NCBI GenBank assembly: GCA_000961745.1
Contig: LAEA01000096.1
Location: 1 to 64,000, forward strand
Source of the DNA: Rhodospirillaceae bacterium BRH_c57
GTDB lineage: Bacteria; Pseudomonadota; Alphaproteobacteria; Rhodospirillales; Rhodospirillaceae
Length of the DNA stretch: 64,000 nt
Direction: 5' to 3'
Under the pieces are notes generated by a model. That model made no database searches. It saw only the letters and a program-made list of their open reading frames with translations, and was not told the DNA's origin. Made by a program: the position numbers and the translations under genes. Positions 35,209-45,249 of the stretch are shown piece after piece. Within the stretch, counting starts at the first letter, position 1. Every line of letters begins with the position of its first letter.

Positions 35209-36546
35209 TCAGCAGGACACCCGGCTGTCCGGGGTCGGGGCGGTCGTCTCCTGAACGATCTGCCACCGCCGCATCCGCAGGGGTTCGGCGCGGCCCTTGA
35301 CCTGCACGTCCTCGGCCGTGGCAAAGCCCTCGGGATGGCCGGCGCGGGCCAGGGTGCGGGTGTCGGCCAGGACCTCGCCGGTGGCGGCCAGGCTGCACAG
35401 ACGGGCCGCCACGTTGACGGCATCGCCGATGACCGTGAAGTCCTGGCGTTCCTCTGGCCCGATCACGCCGGAAATGACATGGCCGTCGTGCAGGCCGATG
35501 CCCAGGCCGCGCGGCAGTTCGACCTCCTTGGCCAGACACGCTTGAATGGCCTGGGCGCAGGACACGGCGCGGGCCGCCCGGTCGGGGCCTTCGAACACGG
35601 CCAGCAAGGCGTCGCCGATCATCTTGTCCACGTCGCCACCATGCTCGCGCACCAGCCGCACCTGGATGGTCAGGACGCGGTTGAGGAAGGCGACCACCTG
35701 TTGCGGCGGGGTTTCCTCGGCAAAGCTCGTGAAGTCGCGGATGTCGGCATAGTACAAGGTGGCGTCCATCACCGTGGACTGGAACCGCCCGTCGGCCGAC
35801 GCCTGCTGTGCCGCGCCCACCGCCTGGGTGGACAGCAGCCGGGCCAAGCGGTCCTTTACCCCGGCCAGCGCCTGGGTGCGGCGGTCGATGTCGGACTGCG
35901 CCCGCTCGACCATGCGCCACAGCACCAGGGCCAGGCCAAGGACCAGGGTGACCGGAAGGATCATCTGTGGGGCGAGGTGGCTCCACAGCAAGGCGTTGAG
36001 ATGGTCGACCGGTTCGTACAGCTCGAACACCAGCCAGATGTCGCCTTTTTCGTCGGGCAGCCAGACATAGAGTTCATACAGTCCGCCGTCGGGAGTTTCC
36101 TTGTGCACGATCTGGGCTTCGCGCTTGGTCAGCAGCCTGGACACCACTGGGCCACGGTCGATTATCCCCATGCCCACGCCCTGGGTATTGAAGATCAGCC
36201 GCCCGCCCTTGTCATAGATCTTGAGCTTTTCCAAGCGGGTGTCGCTCAGGGCATTAGCGATGGCGTCCTGAAACGTCTGAAGCTCGGCGGCGGAGGGCAA
36301 TCCCTCGGCCGAGGACAGGGTGGACAGCCGTTGCCACGCCTGCGGCGCCAGACGTTCGGACGTGCGGGCGATGGCCTCGGCCCGCAACTGGGCCACTTGG
36401 AGGTAAACGGACTCGACCAGATGCCGCCCCCCTTCCAGCGTCAGGGTGACCGATACGACCAGCAACAGCAGCAAGAGCGGCAGGATATAGCGCCGGAACC
36501 GTCCGCGCAGGGGATAAGGCTGCGTCTCGTTGATGTCCTGGGGCAT
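35209..36546 (-). CDS. Membrane class III adenylate/guanylate cyclase
   Basis: YYADIRDFTSFAE; GGDVDKMIGDALLAVFEG; GIGLHDGHVISGVIG; FTVIGDAVNVAARL. Confidence 0.93.
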   Translation of the reverse strand: MPQDINETQPYPLRGRFRRYILPLLLLLLVVSVTLTLEGGRHLVESVYLQVAQLRAEAIARTSERLAPQAWQRLSTLSSAEGLPSAAELQTFQDAIANALSDTRLEKLKIYDKGGRLIFNTQGVGMGIIDRGPVVSRLLTKREAQIVHKETPDGGLYELYVWLPDEKGDIWLVFELYEPVDHLNALLWSHLAPQMILPVTLVLGLALVLWRMVERAQSDIDRRTQALAGVKDRLARLLSTQAVGAAQQASADGRFQSTVMDATLYYADIRDFTSFAEETPPQQVVAFLNRVLTIQVRLVREHGGDVDKMIGDALLAVFEGPDRAARAVSCAQAIQACLAKEVELPRGLGIGLHDGHVISGVIGPEERQDFTVIGDAVNVAARLCSLAATGEVLADTRTLARAGHPEGFATAEDVQVKGRAEPLRMRRWQIVQETTAPTPDSRVSC

Positions 36547-36662
36547 GGAGGAGGGGCGTCCTGGATTTGGGCTTTCGGGTGTCGCGGACGACGGGCGGGT
36601 GTCGCGGACGACGGAGTGCCCGCGAAGTATAGATCACCCGGCCCGTTGCGGCGCATGGACAA

Positions 36663-37175
36663 TCAGACCCGCTTGCGCCCCGTCACCATGGCGCGCACCA
36701 GATTCTCCCGGTGCAGCAGGCTGGAAACCACCACGCCCAGCACATGCACGGCCACCAGACCGAGCATGACGTTGGCGGCCATCTCGTGGATGTCCTCCAG
36801 CCAGCCGACACCCCAGAAGCGGTCGGTGACCATCAACGCACCCGACCCGGCAGTCACCGCCACACCGAACAGTAGGGCCAGGATCATCAGACCGCCGGCC
36901 GGATTGTGGCCCATGTAGCGGTCGGCGTGTCCCTTGAACAGGCTGCCCACATAAGCAACGACGGTACGCGGGCGCGTCACGAAATCCGTGAAGCGGGCAT
37001 GGCGTGTCCCGACAACTCCCCAGACGAGGCGGAAGACAACAAGCCCCAGGGCGATGTATCCCGCCGTGTTGTGGATGTTGGCCACGTCTTCGGCCAGGAA
37101 GGCCGTCGCCATGGCGCCGACCAACGACCAGTGGAAGAGGCGTACCAGGGGATCCCAGACCCGCACATCACGCAT
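36663..37175 (-). CDS. Cytochrome b561-type protein
   Basis: VWDPLVRLFHWSLVGAMATAFL...HNTAGYIALGLVVFRLVWG...WLEDIHEMAANVMLGLVAVHVLGV. Confidence 0.92.
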   Translation of the reverse strand: MRDVRVWDPLVRLFHWSLVGAMATAFLAEDVANIHNTAGYIALGLVVFRLVWGVVGTRHARFTDFVTRPRTVVAYVGSLFKGHADRYMGHNPAGGLMILALLFGVAVTAGSGALMVTDRFWGVGWLEDIHEMAANVMLGLVAVHVLGVVVSSLLHRENLVRAMVTGRKRV

Positions 37176-37178
37176 GGG

Positions 37179-37454
37179 CTACTCCTGGGTCTTGATCTTG
37201 ACCACTTCAGCGGTGACCGGATGGACGTAGACCTCGACGCGCTTGCCGTCCTTGTCCATGCCCTTCATCTCGATGCACCCGTGTTCGGTGTCCATCTTGC
37301 GGACGTCGTAGCCTTGGCCTTTGAGCATGGCGGCGATGTCATCCTGGGTCTTCTTCGCGCCTTCCATGGGCGGGCACAGGTCGGCGGCCATGGCGGCCGA
37401 GGTGGTGGCAAAAAGAGCAAGGGCGCAAGCGGCAGTCAGCAGGCGACGGGTCAT
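37179..37454 (-). CDS. Secreted PepSY-domain protein
   Basis: IAAMLKGQGYDVRKMDTEHGCIEMKGMDKDGKRVEVYVHPVTAEVVKIKTQE. Confidence 0.9.
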   Translation of the reverse strand: MTRRLLTAACALALFATTSAAMAADLCPPMEGAKKTQDDIAAMLKGQGYDVRKMDTEHGCIEMKGMDKDGKRVEVYVHPVTAEVVKIKTQE

Positions 37455-37583
37455 GATGGGATCTCGCTGGATAGGGTTGGGACATTTGGACAGGGGAGGA
37501 AATGTTCTGTGCCCTTTATGACATTCCGCCGTTAAACCGGACCTGAACGGCTTTGCAGGCCGCGCGGGATGGCCGCCGATGGC

Positions 37584-38408
37584 TTACAGGAAGAAGCCGT
37601 CGTCGATGGCCTCGCGTCCTTCATGGCGGCCGTGGTTCAGGAAATGCTCCAGTGGATTGACGCCGGCGGCCCGCACATCGTCGTTGGCTTCGAGATAGCC
37701 GTCGGTGTCGAACTGGGCCGAGGGATCCCGCCCCTCCCGCCAGCCATGCAGGGCGTAGTGCTCCAGGGGATCGAGGCCCGCTGCCGCCACGTCGGGATTG
37801 GCGGCCAGATAGCCTGCGGTGTCGAACCAGGCATTGGGCTGGCGGCCTTCGTGCCAGCCGTCCTGGCGGAAGTGCGTGAGGGCATCCACTCCGGCAGCGG
37901 CCACGTCGGCATTGTTTTGCAGGTACCAGCCGTCATCAAAGAGGGTGCGGACGGCGTCGTCGTTGTGCGCCCCTTCGTTTCCATCCGCCTGCTCGGGCCC
38001 ATCTGTTCGCTCAGGCAGGGAATCGGCCGCCACGACGGGGGCCGAAGACGGCATGGTGGAAAGCGTCGGCCCGGTCGGCGCCGATGCGGTGTCGGACCAC
38101 CGTCCGGCTTCGTGGAACACGCCATCGCCATCGGGGTCGGAATAAAGGGTGTTCTGGACATAGCCGTGCTCAAGCTCGGTCTTCACCACCCCTTGGGAGG
38201 TTACGCTCCAGCTCTCGTCCCAGTCGATACGGTCGGGCCGCCAGCCGCCGTCATCCAGTTCGGACACCCCAACCACGGCCCCGTTGCGGATATCGAACTG
38301 CTTGGCGTCGCCAGACCACCCGTTTGGGCCGTGGTCGTCGTCCCGGTCGTTGTCGCGACCGTACCGATCATCATCGTGATCATCCCTGTCGTTCTCATAG
38401 CGGCTCAT
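37584..38408 (-). CDS. Asp-rich protein with three C-terminal ~38-aa repeats
   Basis: Repeats FDTAGYLAANPDVAAAGLDPLEHYALHGWREGRDPSAQ; N-terminus RYENDRDDHDDDRYGRDNDRDDDHG. Confidence 0.8.
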   Translation of the reverse strand: MSRYENDRDDHDDDRYGRDNDRDDDHGPNGWSGDAKQFDIRNGAVVGVSELDDGGWRPDRIDWDESWSVTSQGVVKTELEHGYVQNTLYSDPDGDGVFHEAGRWSDTASAPTGPTLSTMPSSAPVVAADSLPERTDGPEQADGNEGAHNDDAVRTLFDDGWYLQNNADVAAAGVDALTHFRQDGWHEGRQPNAWFDTAGYLAANPDVAAAGLDPLEHYALHGWREGRDPSAQFDTDGYLEANDDVRAAGVNPLEHFLNHGRHEGREAIDDGFFL

Positions 38409-38559
38409 GACATTCTCCCGATCAGGGTTTCGTCCGGTGGCGATTCTGCGGCGAGTATGGCCCGGCAAGCTGACGGCAACCTGACGCCGTCAGTGCCCTG
38501 TCAGGAAAACCGTGCACTCTGGGTGAACCGGAGAGATGGCGGCGGGAGGGGGAAAGGGG

Positions 38560-39249
38560 ATGCGGGTCCTGATTGTCGAGGACGAGGCGGAATTGGCGGC
38601 GCTGACCGCACAGGGATTATCTGCCGCGGGCTTTGCCTGCGATGTCGCCGCGACTCTTGAGGATGCCGGCCTGTTCCTCGACGGCGGCACCTACGATGCC
38701 GTTGTCCTCGATCTGCAGCTTCCCGACGGCGACGGCTTGGCCCTATTGCAGCGCCTGCGCGGACGGGGAAGTTCCGTGCCGGTGCTGCTGCTGACCGCGC
38801 GTGACGGCATAGGCGACCGCGTGCGGGGGCTGGACAGCGGGGCCGATGACTACATGCTGAAACCCTTTGCCCTGGAGGAACTGGCCGCCCGCCTGCGGGC
38901 CTTGTTGCGGCGTCCGGGGGCGGTTCTCGGCCTGCATCTGGAACTGGGCAATCTGACCCTTGATACGGTGGCCCGTCAGGTCATGGTGGACGATGTCCGG
39001 GTTGCCCTGTCACGGCGCGAGATCGACGTTCTGGAACCGCTTCTGCGGCGGGCCGGGAAGGTGGTCCCCAAAAGCGCCCTTGAAGACAGTGTTTATGCCC
39101 TGGGCGAGGAGGTTTCCTCCAACGCCGTCGAGGCCCAGGTGTCGCGGCTGCGCCGCCGGCTCGCCCAGGCCGGGGCAGAGGTGCGGGTCCATACGCTGCG
39201 CGGTATCGGCTACATGCTGACCGCCGCAGAGGGGGAGACCATACCATGA
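38560..39249 (+). CDS. OmpR-family response regulator
   Basis: MRVLIVEDEAELAALTAQGLSAAGF...VVLDLQLPDGDGL. Confidence 0.95.
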   Translation: MRVLIVEDEAELAALTAQGLSAAGFACDVAATLEDAGLFLDGGTYDAVVLDLQLPDGDGLALLQRLRGRGSSVPVLLLTARDGIGDRVRGLDSGADDYMLKPFALEELAARLRALLRRPGAVLGLHLELGNLTLDTVARQVMVDDVRVALSRREIDVLEPLLRRAGKVVPKSALEDSVYALGEEVSSNAVEAQVSRLRRRLAQAGAEVRVHTLRGIGYMLTAAEGETIP

Positions 39250-40673
39250 CCGGACCGCAGGCCTCTCCGCGCGGACCGTCGTTGCTGCGCCGCATCGTCG
39301 TCCGCCTGATGGTGGTGACGGCCATTTCGGCCGCCATTGCCTATGGGTTTTTATTCGCCGAGTTTTCCGTGATCGTGTCGGGCCTGCGCCAATCCACCCT
39401 CTATGGCGAGGCCGAGGAGCTGTTGCGGCACCTGAGCATTGCCCCCGACGGTGCACCGCGCCTGCTCCTGACCCCGGAAATGACGGCCCTCTATTCCGAT
39501 GGGGAGCACCGCTTTGCCGTCCTTGACCCTGCCGGCCAGCGGATTTTCCAGAGCCTGGAGCCGCCTCGCAAGGTCACGCTGGACCTGCTGGCCCGCCCCG
39601 GCACTATCCTGGTCGGGTTCGAAGATCTGGTTGGGGTCTATGAGCAAACGGTCGCTGCGCCCGATCTCTACCGCTACGGGGCCCTGGTTGAGGAAACCAT
39701 CGACGGCGTGCCCTTCACGGTCCAGGTGGAGCGCACCACCAGTCACTACACCCTGTTGGCCGATACCCTGCTGGACGAGTTCTTCAACGATGGCGGATGG
39801 CTGGGGCTGCCCTTCCTGGCCGCCATGATGCTGGCCAGCATCGCCACCGTGGCGCAGGGACTGGCCCCGTTGCGGCAGGTGTCGGACCGGGCGCGTCAGA
39901 TCACACCGGGAAAGCCCGGCGAGCGCTTGCCCTTGACCGGTATCCCGCGCGAGGTCGAACCCCTGGTCACGGCCGTCAACGGTGCCGTGGACCGCCTGGA
40001 GCAGGCATTTGACATGCAGCGGGACTTCACGGCCGCTGCGGCGCACGAATTGCGCACACCCCTGGCCGTCCTCAAGGCCCGCCTGGACGTCACCCTTCTG
40101 CCGGGCGAGGAAAGGGCCGCGCTGAACCGCGACATGGCGGTCATGACGCGCATCGTCGATCAGTTGTTCAAGGTGGCCCAGCTTGAAAACCTGATGGTCG
40201 GCCCGGATGACCGGGCTGATCTCAGGAAGATTGCCTGCGACGTCGGCGCGGCTTTGGCTCCCCTCGCCATCCGCCGGGGCATCGACCTGAGCGTTGAAGG
40301 TCCCGAGGCTCCGGTGCCCGAGACTTTATTGATTGTGCGCGGGCAAGAGGAGACCTTGTTCAACGTGGTACGCAATCTGCTCGAAAACGCCCTGTTCCAC
40401 GCTCCGGCTCATAGTCTGGTGAGCATCGTTCTGGCGGTCGAGGAGAAAGGCCCCAGTTTGAAGGTCATCGACCATGGCCCCGGTGTGCGGCCGGAGCACC
40501 GGACCCAGGTGTTCGAACGCTTCTGGCAGGGCCGGCGCCGCGGGTCCGGGGCCGGGTTGGGGCTGTTCATCGCCGCCCGCACCATGGCTGAACACCAAGG
40601 CGTGATCGAGGTGGCTGAAACACCCGGTGGAGGCGCCACCTTCATCTTGCGCTTCCCAAGGCTTGGGTCCTGA
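39246..40673 (+). CDS. Sensor histidine kinase
   Basis: FTAAAAHELRTPLAVLKARLD; NLLENALFHAP; IDHGPGV; GSGAGLGLFIAARTM. Confidence 0.95.
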   Translation: MTGPQASPRGPSLLRRIVVRLMVVTAISAAIAYGFLFAEFSVIVSGLRQSTLYGEAEELLRHLSIAPDGAPRLLLTPEMTALYSDGEHRFAVLDPAGQRIFQSLEPPRKVTLDLLARPGTILVGFEDLVGVYEQTVAAPDLYRYGALVEETIDGVPFTVQVERTTSHYTLLADTLLDEFFNDGGWLGLPFLAAMMLASIATVAQGLAPLRQVSDRARQITPGKPGERLPLTGIPREVEPLVTAVNGAVDRLEQAFDMQRDFTAAAAHELRTPLAVLKARLDVTLLPGEERAALNRDMAVMTRIVDQLFKVAQLENLMVGPDDRADLRKIACDVGAALAPLAIRRGIDLSVEGPEAPVPETLLIVRGQEETLFNVVRNLLENALFHAPAHSLVSIVLAVEEKGPSLKVIDHGPGVRPEHRTQVFERFWQGRRRGSGAGLGLFIAARTMAEHQGVIEVAETPGGGATFILRFPRLGS

Positions 40674-40859
40674 CCTGCCCCGGCGGCTTTTGTGTAACCG
40701 ATGAGCATGTGCGGGCTTCTTCAGAAGCCTCTGTTTCATCGGGCCGTTTGGTACTGTGTCCCTCCGCAGGCTTCAACGCGCCCTATGGGATGCTTCACCC
40801 GAAGACGGTGTCGTCGGCGCTGGTCACGGTCAGGGTGCGCTCGGCGGCATTGCGGGTAA

Positions 40860-40970
40860 TCACCGCACTCCACCTCTGGGCTGTGGCCGAGGATCAGGGA
40901 GAACATCCAAACGATGCGCTTGGTGCCTGATTGGTCGGCGAATGTGGTTCGGAAGTGGGCGAAATCCACC
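40860..40970 (-). pseudogene. IS21 IstA-like transposase fragment
   Basis: MDFAHFRTTFADQSGTKRIVWMFSLILGHS resembles IstA. Confidence 0.5.
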
Positions 40971-41028
40971 TGGGCCTGCTTGCCCGGTCACGTCAGCGGC
41001 AACGGGTCATTTCATACGCTGGGCGGTA

Positions 41029-41661
41029 TCAGTTTGTCTGGGGGCTGAACACAAGGCGGATGAAGTCGCGGTACAGCATGATTTGGCGCGGCAGGCAGTC
41101 GGGCTCCTTCATCACCTTGGCCAGAATGATGCCGCCATCGGCGGTGACGGACAGCATGTCGGCCAGATCGTCCAGGTTGACCGGGATGCGCGGCGGGTAC
41201 TGCTTTGAGATGCGTTCAATCTGGCCGCGAAACCGGGTGCGCCAGCCGAGAACCGCGTTTTGGCTGATGTCGCGGACTTCGCGGTCGAACAATTGCTCGT
41301 GGTAGCAGATCGAGGCGACCATGCAGCCCGGATGGCCGTTCGGGAGGTCGGCAAACGTTTCGGCCAGCATCTTGAGGCTGGCCAGAAAGCTGTGCAGCGG
41401 GTCTTCAATTAACTCATCGGCGCGTGAGAAAATCGCGTCAAAGATCCTGTCGTCCTGGGCGACGTAGCGGTGGAGCAGGGCCTTGGCGAGGTCGCTTTTG
41501 CCCTGGAAATGATAGAAAAAGCCGCTTTTGGAAATGCCCACCGTGGCGATCAGTTCGTCGATGGACGTGCCGTTGAATCCTTTGGCGAGGACGGCTGCCT
41601 CGGCTGCTTTGAGGATTTGTTCGCGTACCGGCGTTGTGCGGTGGTCCAGAGGCTCGGCCAT
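41029..41661 (-). CDS. TetR-family regulator
   Basis: REQILKAAEAAVLAKGFNGTSIDELIATVGISKSGFFYHFQGKSDLAKALL. Confidence 0.92.
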   Translation of the reverse strand: MAEPLDHRTTPVREQILKAAEAAVLAKGFNGTSIDELIATVGISKSGFFYHFQGKSDLAKALLHRYVAQDDRIFDAIFSRADELIEDPLHSFLASLKMLAETFADLPNGHPGCMVASICYHEQLFDREVRDISQNAVLGWRTRFRGQIERISKQYPPRIPVNLDDLADMLSVTADGGIILAKVMKEPDCLPRQIMLYRDFIRLVFSPQTN

Positions 41662-41887
41662 GGGGTGGCTCCTCAATCCTTTCCTGAACTGTACCACAGG
41701 TGTAGTTGGTGATGCTGTCCCGCCGTCGCGGCTACGTCCTCCGCGCCGGGGGCGGCCTCTAAAGCATTATGGGACAACAGCATTCACTAACGTGGCGGGA
41801 TGTACCGCAGGCTTACTAGTGGGGTCGGGGGAAGTTCTCTACCGTAAATGCTGACGGCGGAGGACCGCCCCAGCATTGGAGGATGAG

Positions 41888-43219
41888 ATGTTGTTCGATC
41901 AGCAAGGTAATTCCCTGACCGGTGCCACTCCCCGCGCCGTGGCGGACTTCGACAATGCGGTGCATGCATTCAACATTTACCGTGGCGATCCGGTGTCCCT
42001 GCTGGACCGCGCCATGGCCGAGGCCCCCGCGTTCGTTATGGCCCATATTCTCAAGGCCGTGCTGTTCGCCGTGGCGACCGAGCCTGCGGCGACCGAGGGG
42101 GCGAAAGGGATCATCGCCCAGGTCAAGACGCTGCCGATGAACGAGCGCGAACGCTCACTGGTGGCCGCGCTGGACCACATTCTGGCGGGGAACTGGACGG
42201 CCGGCGCGACCGCCTTGGACCGCCATTCCATCCGCTATCCGCTTGATCTCGTCGCCTTGCAGGCCGGGCATGTGAGCGATTTCTTCCGGGCCAGCGCACG
42301 GGATCTGCGCGACCGGATTGCCCGTGTGCTGCCTCGCTGGTCGGCCGATATTCCGGGCTATCCCGTGGTGCTGGGGATGTATTCGTTCGGGCTGGAGGAA
42401 AGCGGCGCCTATGCCAAAGCCGAGGATGTCGGGCGGCAGGCGGTGGAGTTGCAGCCGCTGGACTGCTGGGCGCATCACGCGGTTGCCCATGTGATGGAGA
42501 TGCAGGGCCGCGCGGCCGAAGGGGTCCGCTGGATGCAGGACCGGGAACCCGCGTGGTCGGGCGACGACAATTTCCTCAAGGGTCACAACTGGTGGCACAA
42601 GGCGGTGTTCCACATGGATCTCGGCCAGGGTGACGAGGCGCTGGCGTTGTATGACGGTCCAATCCGGGGCGGGCGCAGCCCCGTCGCCATGGACATGATC
42701 GACGCCTCGGCCCTGCTGTGGCGGCTGGAACTGGATGGCCACGATGTCGGGGACCGGTGGGTTGAACTCGCGGCGGCGTGGGACGCCCATGCCGATGGCA
42801 AGCTGTACCCGTTCAACGACTGGCACGCCGCCATGGCGTACCTGGGGGCGGGGCGCATCGACGATGTCACCCGCCTGCTGGCCCAGTACCGCATGGACGG
42901 CGCCGCCCCCTCCGAGGCTGCGGCCTGGGCACGCACCACCGGCAAGGACCTGATCGAAGGGTTCGCGGCGTTCCATCGCGGCGACCATGAGGCGGCGGCA
43001 GGGCAGCTTTACGCCGCGCGTCATATCGTCAACACGTTCGGCGGCAGCCATGCGCAGCGCGATATCATCGACTGGACGCTGACCGAGGCCGCCTTGCGCG
43101 GCGGCATGAGCGATCTGGCCGAAGCAATGGCCAACGAGCGGCTGGCGCTTAAGCCGCACAGCCCCATCAACCGGCGCATCTTCGAGCGCGCGACCAACCT
43201 GCCCATCGCGGCCGAATGA
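41888..43219 (+). CDS. TTC38-like tetratricopeptide protein
   Basis: CWAHHAVAHVMEMQGRAAEGVRWMQ; LKGHNWWHKAVFHMDLGQGDEALALYD; YPFNDWHAAMAYLGAGR. Confidence 0.87.
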   Translation: MLFDQQGNSLTGATPRAVADFDNAVHAFNIYRGDPVSLLDRAMAEAPAFVMAHILKAVLFAVATEPAATEGAKGIIAQVKTLPMNERERSLVAALDHILAGNWTAGATALDRHSIRYPLDLVALQAGHVSDFFRASARDLRDRIARVLPRWSADIPGYPVVLGMYSFGLEESGAYAKAEDVGRQAVELQPLDCWAHHAVAHVMEMQGRAAEGVRWMQDREPAWSGDDNFLKGHNWWHKAVFHMDLGQGDEALALYDGPIRGGRSPVAMDMIDASALLWRLELDGHDVGDRWVELAAAWDAHADGKLYPFNDWHAAMAYLGAGRIDDVTRLLAQYRMDGAAPSEAAAWARTTGKDLIEGFAAFHRGDHEAAAGQLYAARHIVNTFGGSHAQRDIIDWTLTEAALRGGMSDLAEAMANERLALKPHSPINRRIFERATNLPIAAE

Positions 43220-43225
43220 TCGGCA

Positions 43226-43254
43226 AGCCCCTGAAGCCCGCGGCTTCAGGGGCT
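43226..43254. terminator. Terminator-like hairpin (13-bp perfect stem, 3-nt loop)
   Basis: AGCCCCTGAAGCC-CGC-GGCTTCAGGGGCT just after the stop of 41888-43219; no clear T-tract. Confidence 0.6.
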
Positions 43255-43786
43255 TATGCCCGCCCCCTATGCCGATTGCGCCCAGCGTCATCATCCCCAG
43301 GCCAACGCTGTTACACCACTCGGGGGGACGTGACCGTTGAGAAGGCTGTGCGTCCGCTTTGGACATGCACGTGGGCTGCTGCCAAAGGCGCGACAAAGTG
43401 GAGATGTCCAAGAGCCCTGTTAGTACGCCTGTCTCATGGACTGCGGGAAGGCTTCAATTACCCGACTGGCCACTTGTTGCGAGGTCGACTCATCCCCTCT
43501 TTTCAGCTTTGGCGGCGCTGGCAGACCGGAAACCGTTGTCGTTGGTTTCGGACGCCTGGATTGCGTATCCAGGGGGCGGGCTGTTTTATCGGCTCAGCCA
43601 TACCAAGTGCCGTTTTCAGGGCGGCTCCCGCGATCTGTCTTGCATGACGATGTCTCCAGTTGTTTCAAGTGGGGCGCACTGCACCCGCCTTCGAAGCGGG
43701 GTAACTCGTCCATCCGGGACGAGGCGGGGTCCAGGTGGCTGCCTGTCAGCCGGCGTTGACCACGGTGCCGATGACCGTCCGCAATC

Positions 43787-44332
43787 CTACAAAGAGGCGC
43801 GGCGCTGGGTATCTCGGTGACGGCGGCGGTCAAGCTGGGCTTTCAAGCCAGCGACCTGCCCCGCTGCATTTCTGGCTTTGGTCTCAGCGGCGTTTGCCCG
43901 CGCTGTGGCGCGGGCAACAATACCCTCGGCCTCCCGCTGCATCTGCTCGGCATGCTGAAATTCCGACGCTACGGCCGATTTCGCGGCCGCCTGGGCTTCG
44001 GAGACGGCAGTGCGGGCCCTTTCCTCGGCTGCGGCGAGACGCTCATTTTGGGCCCTCTGGCGGCGATCTAGGGCCTGACGTTCCTCGCGTAGCTCCAATG
44101 ATACGACGCGTTGTACGATCATGCCGCCGACGACCAGGCTTAAGCAAAGAGCAATGACCACTGTCAGCACGCTAACGGGCCAGAGCGAAAGCACTCCTGA
44201 CCATCCAAGCATCTGGGGACCATCGGAGATCTGGACTGAAAGCGTGGAAACCCAGCGGTGCAGAGACCACACAGCCCCGACCGACAGAAGCCCACCCATG
44301 AGGAGCAACATCGAGCTCTTCATTTGCATCAC
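43787..44332 (-). CDS. Membrane-anchored coiled-coil protein
   Basis: Two TM segments then Ala/Glu/Arg-rich heptad-like C-terminus; adjacent to integrase. Confidence 0.65.
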   Translation of the reverse strand: MMQMKSSMLLLMGGLLSVGAVWSLHRWVSTLSVQISDGPQMLGWSGVLSLWPVSVLTVVIALCLSLVVGGMIVQRVVSLELREERQALDRRQRAQNERLAAAEERARTAVSEAQAAAKSAVASEFQHAEQMQREAEGIVARATARANAAETKARNAAGQVAGLKAQLDRRRHRDTQRRASL

Positions 44333-45249
44333 CTCAGGTATGCGTTGGTGGTGTCGGCGTCGAAGTGGCCCACCTCCTGCGCCACCGCTTCTCGCGCGGC
44401 GTCGTAGGACAGTCCGCGCGACTGGTGTTCAACCAGGCGATCCTGAGCGAAGCTATGCCGCAGCCCATGCGCCCCTGTCGACCAACCCAACTCGGCCTTA
44501 GAGGCGGCGCTGAAGCTCTGGGACCAGCTTTGACCACCGCCGATGTTGTAGTGCTGCTCGTAGTGGGTCACCCGATCCACGGTAATCTGAGGCGTTGCTA
44601 GGCGAGCAGCTTCCAGGCGTTCAGCTAAAGCCTGGGGGAGGGTCACTTCCCGAACCAGGCCCCCCTTACCTGCGACCGTGTAGCTGACGCCTTCGCGGCC
44701 TTGGCCGCGTTCCTGAGACCATTCACGATGGGTGCTCGGGCCTCGTTCATCGGCGGGTCGCAGGGTCAGGATCTCGTGGGCGCGGAGGCCGCCGGCGGCG
44801 GCGACCTGTGTCGCCAGCGCGTTCCGGTCCGACTGGCGAGCACCGATCGCCTGGACCTGCTCGGGCGTGTAGGCCCGGCTTTGGTGCGCCAGGTCGCGCC
44901 CGCCGGTGGCCGTACTACGGAAGTCGACGCGGTCCAGCTTGCTAACGTTTCCGAGGGTGCGGCTGATGGCCTGCCTGTCGCGGTCCAAAGTGGATTGAGA
45001 AACGGTCTGCGACCGCTCTGCCAGATAGGCACGAGCCTGTTCCTGCGTGGCTTGCGAGAGGTTGTTGGTAAACCCGTTCTCCATCCGCCATTGCTGAAAA
45101 CCACGCAATGACTGCTCGTAGCTTCGGGCTGTTCCGACCGAGTGAATGCGACCCGCGCCCTTGTTTTCGTGTCGGCTTTGGCCGAACGCTGTGACCTTCG
45201 AAACGGCGGCGGCGGCTTGTTTTTCGGCGCTTCGGAACGACCTACCCAT
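44329..45249 (-). CDS. Tyrosine recombinase/integrase
   Basis: AAAGGLRAHEILTLRPAD...HGLRHSFAQDRL...EVGHFDADTTNAYL. Confidence 0.88.
   Translation of the reverse strand: MGRSFRSAEKQAAAAVSKVTAFGQSRHENKGAGRIHSVGTARSYEQSLRGFQQWRMENGFTNNLSQATQEQARAYLAERSQTVSQSTLDRDRQAISRTLGNVSKLDRVDFRSTATGGRDLAHQSRAYTPEQVQAIGARQSDRNALATQVAAAGGLRAHEILTLRPADERGPSTHREWSQERGQGREGVSYTVAGKGGLVREVTLPQALAERLEAARLATPQITVDRVTHYEQHYNIGGGQSWSQSFSAASKAELGWSTGAHGLRHSFAQDRLVEHQSRGLSYDAAREAVAQEVGHFDADTTNAYLR

Noticed and set aside
35335-36918. 527-aa plus-strand ORF opposite the nucleotidyl cyclase
   Set aside because: Shadow ORF; the cyclase catalytic motifs are on the minus strand
42155-43411. 418-aa minus-strand ORF opposite the TTC38-like gene
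   Set aside because: Shadow ORF
43220-43760. Overlapping short ORFs between the TTC38-like gene and the integrase unit
   Set aside because: No recognisable protein, no consistent frame preference; probably non-coding or degraded DNA
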